Of a DNA stretch of 64,000 nt, positions 44,089 through 52,576 are shown piece after piece; within the stretch, counting starts at the first letter, position 1, and every line of letters starts with the position of its first letter. The position numbers and the translations under genes are program-made. The stretch is taken from contig CAMVOL010000006.1 of NCBI GenBank assembly GCA_947169105.1, positions 21,721 to 85,720 on the forward strand, written 5' to 3'. The notes below the pieces were generated by a model, which saw nothing but the letters and a program-made list of their open reading frames with translations, did no database searches and was not told the origin of the DNA. This stretch comes from an uncultured Bacteroidales bacterium. Lineage in GTDB: Bacteria; Bacteroidota; Bacteroidia; Bacteroidales; WCHB1-69.

Positions 44089-44631
44089 ATGAAAAAAAGC
44101 ATCTTAACCGCCATCATCGTCGCTTTCCTGACACTCCCCATGTTTGGACAAAAGTACGCGTACATTGATTCTGAATACATTTTGGACAATATGCCCGAAT
44201 ATACGGAGGCGCAGGCTGAATTGGACCGCCTCGCCGCCGAATGGCAGAACGAAATCGAAAAGAAGTTCGCCGAAATCGACGCCATGTACAAGAAGTACCA
44301 GACGGAAGCCATCACTCTTCCTGACAACATGAAGCAAAAACGTGAGGAAGCCATCATCAATGCTGAAAAGGCTGCGAAAGACCTCCAGAAAAAACGCTTC
44401 GGCACCGACGGCGACCTCTTCAAGAAAAGAGAAGAGCTCGTAAAGCCCATCCAAGACAGAGTTTTCACCGCTATTGACGAATACGCCAAAGAAAAAGGCT
44501 ATGCCTTCGTTTTTGACGTTGCCGGCTCCATGACCATCATCTACGCCGACCCCAAATGGGACATCAACGACCAGATTATGCAGAAGTTAGGTGTCACCGC
44601 CCGCGACAAGAGCGATGAGAACGATGACTAA
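44089..44631 (+). CDS. OmpH/Skp-family periplasmic chaperone, copy 1
   Basis: Skp chaperones hold unfolded barrel proteins on the way to BamA. The start is ATG at 44089 (180 residues); a TTG 11 codons earlier is less likely. Signal peptide ends at MFGQ. The mature part starts KYAYIDSEYIL and forms two long charged helices, ending in a small beta unit with YAFVFDVAG and YADPKWDIND. It is the first of three tandem Skp-like genes. Confidence 0.9.
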   Translation: MKKSILTAIIVAFLTLPMFGQKYAYIDSEYILDNMPEYTEAQAELDRLAAEWQNEIEKKFAEIDAMYKKYQTEAITLPDNMKQKREEAIINAEKAAKDLQKKRFGTDGDLFKKREELVKPIQDRVFTAIDEYAKEKGYAFVFDVAGSMTIIYADPKWDINDQIMQKLGVTARDKSDENDD

Positions 44632-44666
44632 CCCATAACTATTTATTGATAATTATTTTAGACAAA

Positions 44667-45161
44667 ATGAAAAAAGGACTTTTATTACTTGCAGCCGTTG
44701 TACTGACATGCACCACCACTTTCGCCCAGAAATACGGCCATGTGAACACGCAGGAGATTTTTTCCGCCATGCCCGGTGCAGACTCCTTGCAAACCAAACT
44801 GAAGGCGTTTGAGACCGAACTGACCGACATCTATACTGGAATGGTCAGCGAATTCCAGACCAAAAAAGAGAAATTCGACCAAGAGGCCGGAACCATGTCC
44901 TCCACGGTCCGCCAATACCGCGAAAAAGAGCTGGTGGATCTCCAGCAACGCATCATGGAATTCCAAGAAGGTGTGCAGAACGACATGCAGGAGAAACAAT
45001 TGGAGCTGATGCAGCCCTTCCAGGACAAAATTCTCAAAGCCATTGAGGATGTGGCCAAGGAAAACGGCTATGCCTACATTTTCGACACGCAAGTGCTGCT
45101 CTATTCCGAAGGCGGTGACGACGTGAGCACATTGGTCAAGAAGAAACTCGGTATCAAATAG
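44667..45161 (+). CDS. OmpH/Skp-family periplasmic chaperone, copy 2
   Basis: 164 residues from ATG at 44667. Signal peptide ends in TFAQ, then KYGHVNTQEIFSAMP, long helices and the closing AYIFDTQVLLYSEGG. It shares the domain plan of its neighbours with clear divergence. Being a second Skp after BamA is common in Bacteroidota. Confidence 0.9.
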   Translation: MKKGLLLLAAVVLTCTTTFAQKYGHVNTQEIFSAMPGADSLQTKLKAFETELTDIYTGMVSEFQTKKEKFDQEAGTMSSTVRQYREKELVDLQQRIMEFQEGVQNDMQEKQLELMQPFQDKILKAIEDVAKENGYAYIFDTQVLLYSEGGDDVSTLVKKKLGIK

Positions 45162-45179
45162 TTCGGTTCCCTAAAATTG

Positions 45180-45692
45180 ATGAAAATGAAAAAGATCATT
45201 TTTACCGTCATCATTCTGGCTGCAGTGCTTTTCTGCAATGAGCTGAATGCGCAGAAAGCCAAGTTCGGCCATGTGGACTATGCCGGAATCATCTCCGTGA
45301 TGCCCGAAACCGACAGTGCACAGGTCGTGGTCAAACAGCTGAAGGCGGATTTAGAAGCCGAAGCCGGCATCATGCAGCAGGAGTTCCAGACCAAATATGA
45401 CGAATTCACCCAAAAGCAGGCCACCTACAGTCCGGCCGTCGCCAAGGTGAAGCAGAAGGAACTGGAAGACATGTACCAGCGTTTGCAGGCCTTCGCCGAA
45501 GCCGCACAAGCACAGATGCAGGCCAAGCAGGAGGAACTTCTCGCCCCCGTGCAGGAAAAAGTGCTCAATGCCATCAAAGAGGTGGCCAAAGGCGAAAATT
45601 ACACCTACGTGTTCGATGTCTCCACTGTGGCCTATGGCTGGGACACCACCGACCTTACCGACAAGGTGAAGGCGAAATTAGGAGTCAAGTAA
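45180..45692 (+). CDS. OmpH/Skp-family periplasmic chaperone, copy 3
   Basis: 170 residues from ATG at 45180 (the ATG at 45186 is possible). The signal peptide ends in LNAQ. The body begins AKFGHVDYAGIISVMP, continues as Ala/Gln-rich helices (QAFAEAAQAQMQAKQ) and ends with YTYVFDVSTVAYGWD. The stop overlaps tatD by one base (TAATG), with AGGAG just before it. Confidence 0.9.
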   Translation: MKMKKIIFTVIILAAVLFCNELNAQKAKFGHVDYAGIISVMPETDSAQVVVKQLKADLEAEAGIMQQEFQTKYDEFTQKQATYSPAVAKVKQKELEDMYQRLQAFAEAAQAQMQAKQEELLAPVQEKVLNAIKEVAKGENYTYVFDVSTVAYGWDTTDLTDKVKAKLGVK

Positions 45693-46450
45693 TGGAATTC
45701 ATCGACTCGCACGGACATCTCTATAAGGAATACTACGAAGATTTCGATGAGGTAGTGAGCCGTGCCGTGAATGCCGGCGTGACAAAGGTTATCCTGCCGT
45801 GCGTCACTTCCCAAAGTTTGAAAGATATATTCGATGCTGCGGACAAATACCCGCAGCATCTTTTTCCTTTGGTAGGGCTGCATCCGACAGACATTCCCGA
45901 AGATTACGAGCGGGAGCTGGCCGTTCTGGAGGGGTGGCTCGACGACCCGCGCGTGGTCGGCATCGGCGAGATCGGGATGGATCTGTACCACACCACCGAG
46001 ACGCGGGATGTGCAGAAAATCGTGTTTGCCCACCAGCTGGAGTGGGCCTGTGAACGGCACCTGCCCGTATCCATGCACATCCGCAGCGCCTATCCCGACG
46101 CGCTGGAAATCCTCAAACGGTTCTCGGGCAGCGGGCTGAAGGGAATCCTGCACTGCTTTTCGGGCGGCATCCAAGAGGCGCAATGGGCTGTGAAGGAAGG
46201 ATATCTGCTCGGGGTGGGCGGCGTGGTCACATTTAAAAACAACAAATTACAAGACATCATCAAAGAAGTAGGGTTGGAACACATCGCCTTGGAAACCGAC
46301 TGCCCGTTTCTCGCGCCTGTCCCCTACCGCGGCACCCGCAACGAAAGCGCTTACATCCCCATCATTGCCCAAAAGGTGGCCGACATCTTCGAGTGCCCCA
46401 TTGAGCACGTGGCGGAAGTCACCACGGCAAACGTACTGGCGTTACGATAA
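45692..46450 (+). CDS. TatD-family metal-dependent hydrolase
   Basis: TatD enzymes are metal-dependent DNases of the TIM-barrel amidohydrolase superfamily. Motifs are DSHGHL with H7 and H9, PLVGLHPTDI, VGIGEIGMDLYH, SMHIRSAY, ILHCFSGG and LETDCPFLAP. 252 residues is normal. It is translationally coupled to the third Skp gene but the functional link is probably incidental. Whether it acts as a DNase here is inference. Confidence 0.92.
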   Translation: MEFIDSHGHLYKEYYEDFDEVVSRAVNAGVTKVILPCVTSQSLKDIFDAADKYPQHLFPLVGLHPTDIPEDYERELAVLEGWLDDPRVVGIGEIGMDLYHTTETRDVQKIVFAHQLEWACERHLPVSMHIRSAYPDALEILKRFSGSGLKGILHCFSGGIQEAQWAVKEGYLLGVGGVVTFKNNKLQDIIKEVGLEHIALETDCPFLAPVPYRGTRNESAYIPIIAQKVADIFECPIEHVAEVTTANVLALR

Positions 46451-46640
46451 ACGGAAAATTGAGAATTGAAAATTGAAAACGGAAAAGGTGTACCTTTGCC
46501 GCACGGAAAAACCGTAGAAAGTATAAAGTAAAAAGTATAAAGTATAAAGTTGCCCTCGCACAAGCCCCTCTTCAAACCTCCTACCTCTTACCTCATACCT
46601 CTTACCTCTTACCTCATACCTTTTACCTTTTACCTCATAC
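46450..46640 (+). repeat. Repeat-rich spacer with CCTCGCACA-core element, copy B
   Basis: AATTGAGAATTGAAAATTGAAAACGG tandem units lead to an orphan promoter element. GTATAAAGTAAAAAG tracts (46516-46551), the core CCTCGCACAAGCCCCTCTT (46554-46572), and many TACCTCTTACC and TACCTTTTACC units follow. The core matches 39618-39635, and the flanking tracts are complementary to each other. No gene is visible in 46451-46745. Confidence 0.6.
46491..46498 (+). promoter_or_regulatory. Orphan -7 element (TACCTTTG) in the repeat spacer
   Basis: TACCTTTG preceded by TTG at the right distance, but 248 bases before the next gene, which has its own promoter. It could drive a non-coding transcript through the repeat. 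Confidence 0.5.
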
Positions 46641-46681
46641 ATTCCACCATGAAATATCTTGACATTTTCAAAAAAATATCG

Positions 46682-46689
46682 TACTTTTG
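46682..46689 (+). promoter_or_regulatory. -7 element (TACTTTTG) of kdd
   Basis: TACTTTTG lies 57 bases before the ATG at 46746. Confidence 0.75.
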
Positions 46690-46745
46690 CACTCGCTTTC
46701 AAAAAAGGCAGAGTTTATCTATAACCATTTAAAAATAAACAAATT

Positions 46746-47819
46746 ATGCAGAAAAAAGGTAACAAATACGGTACCCACCGTGTCATTGAGCCGAAGGGAG
46801 TTCTTCCGCAGCCGGCCAACAAGTTGGACAACAACATGGACGAGATTTACGACAACGAAATCCTCATTGATGTCCAGACCCTGAATATCGACTCCGCTTC
46901 TTTCACCGACATCCACAACTACGCCAAGCAGCAGGCTGGCGAAGGCGCTTCCGTCGAGAAGATCATGGAAGAGGTCAAGAAGGAGATGCTCCTCAATGTG
47001 GAACTGCAGGGCAAGCACCGCAACCGTCGTACCGGTTCCGGCGGTATGCTCCTCGGCAAGGTGGAAAAGATCGGTGACGCTCTGAAAGGCAAAATCGACC
47101 TTAAAGAAGGCGACCGTATCGCTACCCTCGTTTCCCTCTCCCTCACCCCGCTCCGCATCGACGAGATTCTCGAAATCCGTCCCGAAGTGGATCAGGTGGA
47201 CATCAAGGGTAAGGCTATCCTGTTCGAGAGCGGCATTTACGCCAAGATCCCGACCGACATGCCCGAAAAGCTCGCTCTGAGCGCCCTCGACGTGGCCGGT
47301 GCTCCCGCACAGACTGCCAAATTGTGCCAGTATGGCCAGACTGTCCTCATCCTCGGTGCCGGCGGTAAGAGCGGTATGCTCTGCTGCTACGAAGCCAAAA
47401 AGCGCGTCGGCGTGACCGGTAAGGTCATCGGTATCGCCAACAGCCCGAAGAGCACCCAGCGTATCAAGGACCTCGGTTTCTGCGACGTGGTGGAATCCGC
47501 CGCCGGCATGACTCCCGTTCAGGTTTACGAAATGGTGGAAAGACTCACCGACGGCAAGATGGCCGATGTGACCATCAACTGCGTCAACGTTCCGGATCAG
47601 GAAATGACCGCCGTGCTCTGCACGAAGGATGACGGTATCGTCTACTTCTTCAGCATGGCCACCAGCTTCACGAAAGCTTCCCTCGGTGCGGAAGGTATCG
47701 GCAGCGATGTGAACATGATCATGGGTAACGGCTACACCAAAGGCCACGCCGAATTCACCCTTCAGGAACTCCGCGAAAGCCCCGAGCTCCGCAAGATCTT
47801 CGAAGAACTTTACGCATAA
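46746..47819 (+). CDS. kdd: L-erythro-3,5-diaminohexanoate dehydrogenase (lysine fermentation)
   Basis: Kdd oxidatively deaminates 3,5-diaminohexanoate in anaerobic lysine fermentation to acetate and butyrate. The N-terminus (KYGTHRVIEPKGVLPQPA and EIYDNEILIDVQTLNIDSAS) is characteristic, followed by a zinc-less alcohol-dehydrogenase-like Rossmann domain with LILGAGGKSGM. 357 residues fits. The other pathway genes (kamA, kamD, kamE, kce) are not adjacent, so the pathway would have to be encoded elsewhere. High-frequency GGT and CTC codons suggest strong expression. Confidence 0.82.
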   Translation: MQKKGNKYGTHRVIEPKGVLPQPANKLDNNMDEIYDNEILIDVQTLNIDSASFTDIHNYAKQQAGEGASVEKIMEEVKKEMLLNVELQGKHRNRRTGSGGMLLGKVEKIGDALKGKIDLKEGDRIATLVSLSLTPLRIDEILEIRPEVDQVDIKGKAILFESGIYAKIPTDMPEKLALSALDVAGAPAQTAKLCQYGQTVLILGAGGKSGMLCCYEAKKRVGVTGKVIGIANSPKSTQRIKDLGFCDVVESAAGMTPVQVYEMVERLTDGKMADVTINCVNVPDQEMTAVLCTKDDGIVYFFSMATSFTKASLGAEGIGSDVNMIMGNGYTKGHAEFTLQELRESPELRKIFEELYA

Positions 47820-47832
47820 TATTGCGGTTCAC

Positions 47833-47870
47833 ACAAAAAAAAGCGGAAGGTTTCTTCCGCTTTTTTTTGT
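47833..47870. terminator. Bidirectional terminator between kdd and the LOG gene
   Basis: AAAAAAAAGCGGAAG and CTTCCGCTTTTTTTT form a perfect stem with a GTTT loop, so both strands end in T-runs. It serves the convergent genes on either side. Confidence 0.9.
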
Positions 47871-47895
47871 ATCCAGCCGTAGGCTTCCTATCAAA

Positions 47896-48492
47896 TTACC
47901 GCACCAAATGTTTCGCCAACCACGCCTCATCGTTGGGGTTCTCGTACGCGGCGATTTTTTCAAAAACCTCGTCCACTGAAGTTGCCGACAATAGCAGTCC
48001 ATGATGGAACGGACGGAGAAAGCCCTCCTCTTCAAACTTCTTTAATTGATTTAACAAACCATCGTAATATCCAAAAACATTGAGAATTACGACAGGTTTC
48101 TTATGCAGTCCGAGCTGGGCGTCCGTCAAAATTTCAAACAGCTCGTCCATCGTGCCGAAAGAGCCAGGCAGGGCGACGAAGGCATCGGCCACACGCTCCA
48201 TCATCTGTTTCCGTTCGCTCATGTTTTTCACCCGCACCATCTCCGTGATGTTGTCGGCGACGACCACGCTGTCGGTGAAAATCTGCGGCATGATGCCGAC
48301 CACACGGCCGCCATGCTGCATCGAGGCCTCGGCTGCCGCCCGCATCAGTCCAAGACGGGCACCGCCGTAATAGAGTGTCAGTCCCAGTTCGGCACAGCGG
48401 GCACCGAAGTCGGCGGCCAGCTGGACATAACGCATATCCTTTCCTTCTTGGGAACCGCAAAAAAGAGACAACGATTTGATATTAAGCTGCAT
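47896..48492 (-). CDS. LOG-family protein (cytokinin riboside 5'-monophosphate phosphoribohydrolase type)
   Basis: LOG enzymes hydrolyse nucleoside monophosphates to base and ribose phosphate. The start is the ATG complementary to 48490-48492 (198 residues); a longer frame would run into pssA. Motifs are SLFCGSQEG, YYGGARLGLM and ALPGSFGTMDELFE, where the usual PGGxGTxxE reads PGSFGTMDE. In bacteria the role is nucleotide turnover or unknown. It overlaps pssA by 11 bases. Confidence 0.88.
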   Translation of the reverse strand: MQLNIKSLSLFCGSQEGKDMRYVQLAADFGARCAELGLTLYYGGARLGLMRAAAEASMQHGGRVVGIMPQIFTDSVVVADNITEMVRVKNMSERKQMMERVADAFVALPGSFGTMDELFEILTDAQLGLHKKPVVILNVFGYYDGLLNQLKKFEEEGFLRPFHHGLLLSATSVDEVFEKIAAYENPNDEAWLAKHLVR

Positions 48493-49201
48493 ACAAAGAA
48501 TTTTTAAAAGGAAGACGTGCCAATGAAGTAAGGATATAGGCCAAAATAATGATGGGGAAAGCGCCAAAACGGAAGAGTATGAACAGTACCAGCGAAACAG
48601 CGAGGAAGATATAGCGGATCATATTCTCCTTGAATTTCAAGTTCTTGAATTTCAGAGAGAACATCGGGATGTCGGTAACCAAAAGCACGGCGAAGCAGAG
48701 GGACAGTGCAAGGACGAGCCAGAAGTTGTTAAGGACGGCGATCCGTTGCGCTGAAAAGTGGAGGAAGCCGATGAACATGGCATTGGCGGGGGTGGCAAGC
48801 CCGCGAAATTCCGTGTGCTGCCGCTCGTCGTGGTTGAACTTGGCGAGGCGGAATGCGGAAAAGGCGGGAATCACAAAGACAAGATAGGGCAAATAAGCGG
48901 CGAACCCTTCACGCACGTCCGGAGCCAACTCTTGCAGAAGCTGATTCAGAAAAACGAACAGGATGATGGTGGGCGCCACCGCAAACGACACAATGTCGGA
49001 GAGCGAGTCCATATCCACGCCCATCGGGGAGCTGACTTTCAGCATCCGGGCGGCAAAACCGTCGAAAAAGTCAAAGAAGGCGGAAGCGAGAATCAGGTAG
49101 GAAGCGAGTTGCAGATTTCCCGCCGTAGCGCACAAAATGGAGAGGCAGCCGCAAATCAGGTTGCAGCACGTGATCAGGTTCGGAATATTCTTTCTCATCA
49201 T
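48482..49201 (-). CDS. pssA: CDP-diacylglycerol-serine O-phosphatidyltransferase
   Basis: PssA makes phosphatidylserine, the precursor of phosphatidylethanolamine. The CDP-alcohol phosphotransferase motif DGFAARMLKVSSPMGVDMDSLSD has the canonical D-G-x2-A-R-x8-G-x3-D-x3-D spacing. Seven or so transmembrane helices follow. The promoter at 49215-49222 places the transcript start about 8 bases before the ATG at 49201, so earlier frame extensions are excluded. 239 residues. It is co-transcribed with the LOG gene. Confidence 0.93.
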   Translation of the reverse strand: MMRKNIPNLITCCNLICGCLSILCATAGNLQLASYLILASAFFDFFDGFAARMLKVSSPMGVDMDSLSDIVSFAVAPTIILFVFLNQLLQELAPDVREGFAAYLPYLVFVIPAFSAFRLAKFNHDERQHTEFRGLATPANAMFIGFLHFSAQRIAVLNNFWLVLALSLCFAVLLVTDIPMFSLKFKNLKFKENMIRYIFLAVSLVLFILFRFGAFPIIILAYILTSLARLPFKNSLYAA

Positions 49202-49214
49202 CGGAATTTGGCGG

Positions 49215-49222
49215 CAAAAGTA
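49215..49222 (-). promoter_or_regulatory. -7 element (TACTTTTG) of pssA-LOG
   Basis: Minus-strand TACTTTTG only 13 bases from the start codon, so the leader must be very short. Confidence 0.75.
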
Positions 49223-49293
49223 CGCTTTTTTTTTCACATTTTTTTGTGCATAATTTCAACAAAAGAGCGATGCCTTACACTTATTTAATAAAG

Positions 49294-49301
49294 TACATTT
49301 G
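49294..49301 (+). promoter_or_regulatory. -7 element (TACATTTG) of the EnvC-to-LptC unit
   Basis: TACATTTG lies 39 bases before the GTG start at 49341, divergent to the pssA promoter. Confidence 0.7.
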
Positions 49302-49340
49302 CAGATTGAAATAAAATAACCGAAAACCCTTATTCCAACA

Positions 49341-50600
49341 GTGAAAATATCTGCAAAAACCACAAGTGTCCTCCTCCTGCTTGCTGCCCTTTTCGCCCTC
49401 ACCGCCTTTGACGCGGGTGCACAAAAGAAAAGCGACCAGCTGAAACAGAACAAGCAGAAACTGGAGAAGGAAATCAGTAATACTCAGGCCATTTTGAACC
49501 AGACCCGCCAGAACAAGAACGCCTCCTTGCAGCAGCTTTCCGTACTGCGCCGGCAAATTTCGAACCGCGAGCAGTTCATTCTCGCCCTCAACAGCGAAAT
49601 CGCCGCGCTTGAGGAGGAGATGGCCCTCAATGTCAAGCTCTCCAAAAACCTTGACAGGAAACTCACCTACATGAAGTCCGACTATTCCACCGTCGTCTAT
49701 AACGCATACAAGAACCGCCGGCAGACCAACAAGTTAGTGTTTTTGCTTTCCGCCGAAAATTTCGGGCAGATGTTCCGTTGCCTCAAATATTACACTTCCT
49801 TTGCCAACAACGTGAAAACGCAGGTAGAGCAGATTCAGGCGGCGCAAAAGGAAATCCAGATAAAAGAGCTTGAAATCCAAATGATTAAGGATGAGAAAGC
49901 CGCCTTGCTATCTGGGCATGAGCAGCAGCTTTCTGCCCTTGAAAAAGAGAAAAAAGAGAAAGATCAGCTCACTAACGACCTGAAAAAGAAGGAGAAACAA
50001 TTAGCCGCAGAAATCCGCAAGAAACAGCAGGAGCAGCAGCGGCTCGACAAGGCCATCAAAAAGGCGATTGAAGACGAAATCAAAGCGGCCAACACCCGCA
50101 ACAAGAAGACCAATTCCGGAGCCACCACTTCGGGTGGCAAGTCCAGTTCTTCGACGGAACTGCTTTTGACAAAGGAAGAAAAAGCCCTCAGTAGCAGCTT
50201 TGCCGGCAATCAGGGCAAGTTGCCGTGGCCCGTGGCCAAGTGTGCCAAAATCAGGGATTTCGGCACTTACGCACACCCCGACGTGCCGTCCGTGACCATG
50301 CAGAACAACGGTATCGACCTCGCCACCGAGGCGGGCGCCACCGTGCGTGCCGTGTTCCAAGGCGAAGTGTCGAGCGTGCTCGAATATGTCGGCACCAAAA
50401 TCGTCATCATCAAGCACGGCGAGTATATGACTGTCTATCAAAACCTTGGGACTGTTTCCGTAAAGAAGGGAGACAAGGTGACGACCAAACAGGCCATCGG
50501 AACCGTTGCAAAAAACACATCATCAAACACTTACGAGCTCCACTTCGAACTTTGGAAAAACACCACCCACCTCAATCCCAGCAACTGGCTCGCCCGGTAA
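49341..50600 (+). CDS. EnvC-like murein hydrolase activator with degenerate LytM (M23) domain
   Basis: EnvC-type proteins activate amidases during cell division. The start is GTG at 49341 and the signal peptide ends near AGAQ. A long coiled coil runs through about residues 25-250, then a Ser/Thr-rich linker, then the M23 domain from about residue 300. The domain reads NNGIDLATEAG where catalytic members have HxGID. Its YMTVYQNLG lacks the usual His before L, while LHFELW retains one His. The zinc site is therefore incomplete, as in E. coli EnvC, pointing to an activator rather than an enzyme. It heads a seven-gene unit. Confidence 0.88.
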   Translation: MKISAKTTSVLLLLAALFALTAFDAGAQKKSDQLKQNKQKLEKEISNTQAILNQTRQNKNASLQQLSVLRRQISNREQFILALNSEIAALEEEMALNVKLSKNLDRKLTYMKSDYSTVVYNAYKNRRQTNKLVFLLSAENFGQMFRCLKYYTSFANNVKTQVEQIQAAQKEIQIKELEIQMIKDEKAALLSGHEQQLSALEKEKKEKDQLTNDLKKKEKQLAAEIRKKQQEQQRLDKAIKKAIEDEIKAANTRNKKTNSGATTSGGKSSSSTELLLTKEEKALSSSFAGNQGKLPWPVAKCAKIRDFGTYAHPDVPSVTMQNNGIDLATEAGATVRAVFQGEVSSVLEYVGTKIVIIKHGEYMTVYQNLGTVSVKKGDKVTTKQAIGTVAKNTSSNTYELHFELWKNTTHLNPSNWLAR

Positions 50601-50612
50601 TCGTCACCGAAA

Positions 50613-51212
50613 ATGTACATCAATCCTACCCTCTTCACCGAATTCATCCACTCCAAGGAAATATTGTGGTTAGGGATTGACTTCTCACTTTCAAAGTTCA
50701 CCCGCAAAGGGTTTGAAATCACTCAGGAGCAACTGCGCACCTACTTCAACGAATGGAACCAGCTCGTCATCGCCGACCAGAAGAAGTACGACATCCGCAT
50801 GAGCTTCCGCAAACCCATCATGAGCTACGACCTTTCGGCCGTCACCAAAGCCAACAAGTCGGTCAGAATCAGCAACATCCTTTGTGAGAACATCACGATT
50901 GAAGCCGTACACACCGACGAGGGCATTTGCGAGTACCTGCGCCAGCTGTCCACCCCACAACAGCACCGATTCGCCCTCATCTTCATTGTGGAGTCCTTCG
51001 ACGCTTCCTGCAAGACTGGCGCCGTATGGGTGGGGTTGTTCGACACCGTCTCACACGAGCCCGTCCTTTGCGAGAAATTCCTAAAGGTGCCCAGCGGTTT
51101 TGGAACAAAAAACTACTGGGGCAGAATATTTTACAATATCCTTTATGACATCAGGAGCTATGCCTACTATAGGTGGGAAAGTCTCGTAAAACCACTCGTT
51201 ATAAATGTCTAA
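50613..51212 (+). CDS. Conserved hypothetical protein
   Basis: A 199-residue soluble protein without signal peptide or membrane segment, beginning MYINPTLFTEFIH. I do not recognise a domain. Segments such as LWLGIDFSLSKFT and FGTKNYWGRIFYNIL suggest an alpha/beta fold. It starts 12 bases after the EnvC gene and 18 before the phosphohexomutase, and its position inside a core operon suggests a conserved role. Confidence 0.6.
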   Translation: MYINPTLFTEFIHSKEILWLGIDFSLSKFTRKGFEITQEQLRTYFNEWNQLVIADQKKYDIRMSFRKPIMSYDLSAVTKANKSVRISNILCENITIEAVHTDEGICEYLRQLSTPQQHRFALIFIVESFDASCKTGAVWVGLFDTVSHEPVLCEKFLKVPSGFGTKNYWGRIFYNILYDIRSYAYYRWESLVKPLVINV

Positions 51213-51230
51213 CATAAAAAAATAAAGAAT

Positions 51231-52571
51231 ATGTCCGCATTCAAAGCTTACGACTTCAGAGGGGTCTTCGGAAAAGACTACACCTTGGATGACATTTACC
51301 GCATCGGTTTCTTTCTTCCTGAATTACTGAATGTTAAAAAGGTTTTGGTCGGACGCGACATGCGTCTCTCCTCCCCCGCCATGTTCGAGGCGCTGACCAA
51401 GGGCATCACCGATGCCGGCTGTAACGTTTACGACATGGGGCTGACGACCACACCGATGGTCTATTACTTCACCGCCAAGCACGGTTTCGATGCCTCGGTG
51501 ATGATTACGGCCTCGCATAACCCGAAGGAACACAACGGATTGAAAGTGTCACGTACCAACGCCCTGCCAGTCGGCTACGACACCGGCCTCGGCCAACTGG
51601 AGCAGATGATCAAGCAAACACCCCAGCCTGCCCCCACCAAAGGGGAAATCATCCCCCACGATGTAAAAGAGGAATACCTCGCCTTCCAACGGCAGTACAG
51701 CTACGACATCAGCAATTTGCGGATTGCGATGGACTGCTCCAACGGGATGGCCTCCATCCTCGTCAAGGAGCTGTTCGGCACCGCGCCCGTCTATCTGTAT
51801 GACGAACTTGACGGCACTTTCCCGCACCACGAGGCCAACCCGTTGGAGCCGGAAAATGTACGTGATTTACAGCAGCTTGTATTGAAGGAGAAGGCCGACA
51901 TCGGGGTCATCTTCGACGGCGATGCCGACCGTGTGATGTTCGTGGACGAAAAAGGCACCTTCATTCCGCCCGACCTGATGATTGCCGTGCTCGGACTCTA
52001 CTTCATCAACGAAAAAGGCGTGGAGGGCAAGGTGATACAGGACATCCGCACCTCCAAGTCCGTCACGGAGTACATCAGCAAGCTGGGGCGTGAGGTGTAT
52101 ATCTGGCGCGTGGGGCGTGCGTACGCGGCCCTCAAGCTCCGCGAAATCGACGGCGCCTTCGGAGGCGAGTTCGCCGGACACTACTACTTCCGCGACTTCT
52201 ACTACTCCGACTCCGCGATGATTGCCGCACAGGTTATCCTTCACATTGTCAGCGAGATAAAGAAAAAAGGCGTGTCCGTTTCCGAACTCATCGCCCAAAT
52301 CGCCACCTACGCCAACTCTGGCGAAATCAACTTCAAGATTGAGAAAAAGAAGGAGGCGATGGAAGCGATGAAGAGCCACTTTATGGCACAGGAAACTGCC
52401 GTCAAGTATATGGACTTCGATGGCTACCGCATCGAGTTCGCTGACTGGTGGTTTAACGTAAGGCCCTCCAACACAGAACCTTACCTCCGTCTTCTGATGG
52501 AAGCCAAAACGAAAGCGATGTTGGATGCCAAACTATCGGAAGCAAAAAAGGTGCTGGAACCTTTTCTTTAA
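51231..52571 (+). CDS. Phosphoglucomutase/phosphomannomutase
   Basis: The alpha-D-phosphohexomutase family interconverts hexose 1- and 6-phosphates for glycan precursors. The active-site serine is in TASHNPKEHNG, the metal loop is FDGDADR, the sugar loop is GGEFAGH, and the phosphate loop is RPSNTEPYLRL. All four are intact. 446 residues is normal. Substrate preference (mannose or glucose) cannot be read from the sequence. Confidence 0.93.
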   Translation: MSAFKAYDFRGVFGKDYTLDDIYRIGFFLPELLNVKKVLVGRDMRLSSPAMFEALTKGITDAGCNVYDMGLTTTPMVYYFTAKHGFDASVMITASHNPKEHNGLKVSRTNALPVGYDTGLGQLEQMIKQTPQPAPTKGEIIPHDVKEEYLAFQRQYSYDISNLRIAMDCSNGMASILVKELFGTAPVYLYDELDGTFPHHEANPLEPENVRDLQQLVLKEKADIGVIFDGDADRVMFVDEKGTFIPPDLMIAVLGLYFINEKGVEGKVIQDIRTSKSVTEYISKLGREVYIWRVGRAYAALKLREIDGAFGGEFAGHYYFRDFYYSDSAMIAAQVILHIVSEIKKKGVSVSELIAQIATYANSGEINFKIEKKKEAMEAMKSHFMAQETAVKYMDFDGYRIEFADWWFNVRPSNTEPYLRLLMEAKTKAMLDAKLSEAKKVLEPFL

Positions 52572-52576
52572 GCGAT

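Noticed and set aside
46719..47747. 342-residue frame opposite kdd
   Set aside because: Antisense shadow of the biased kdd gene, no start context.
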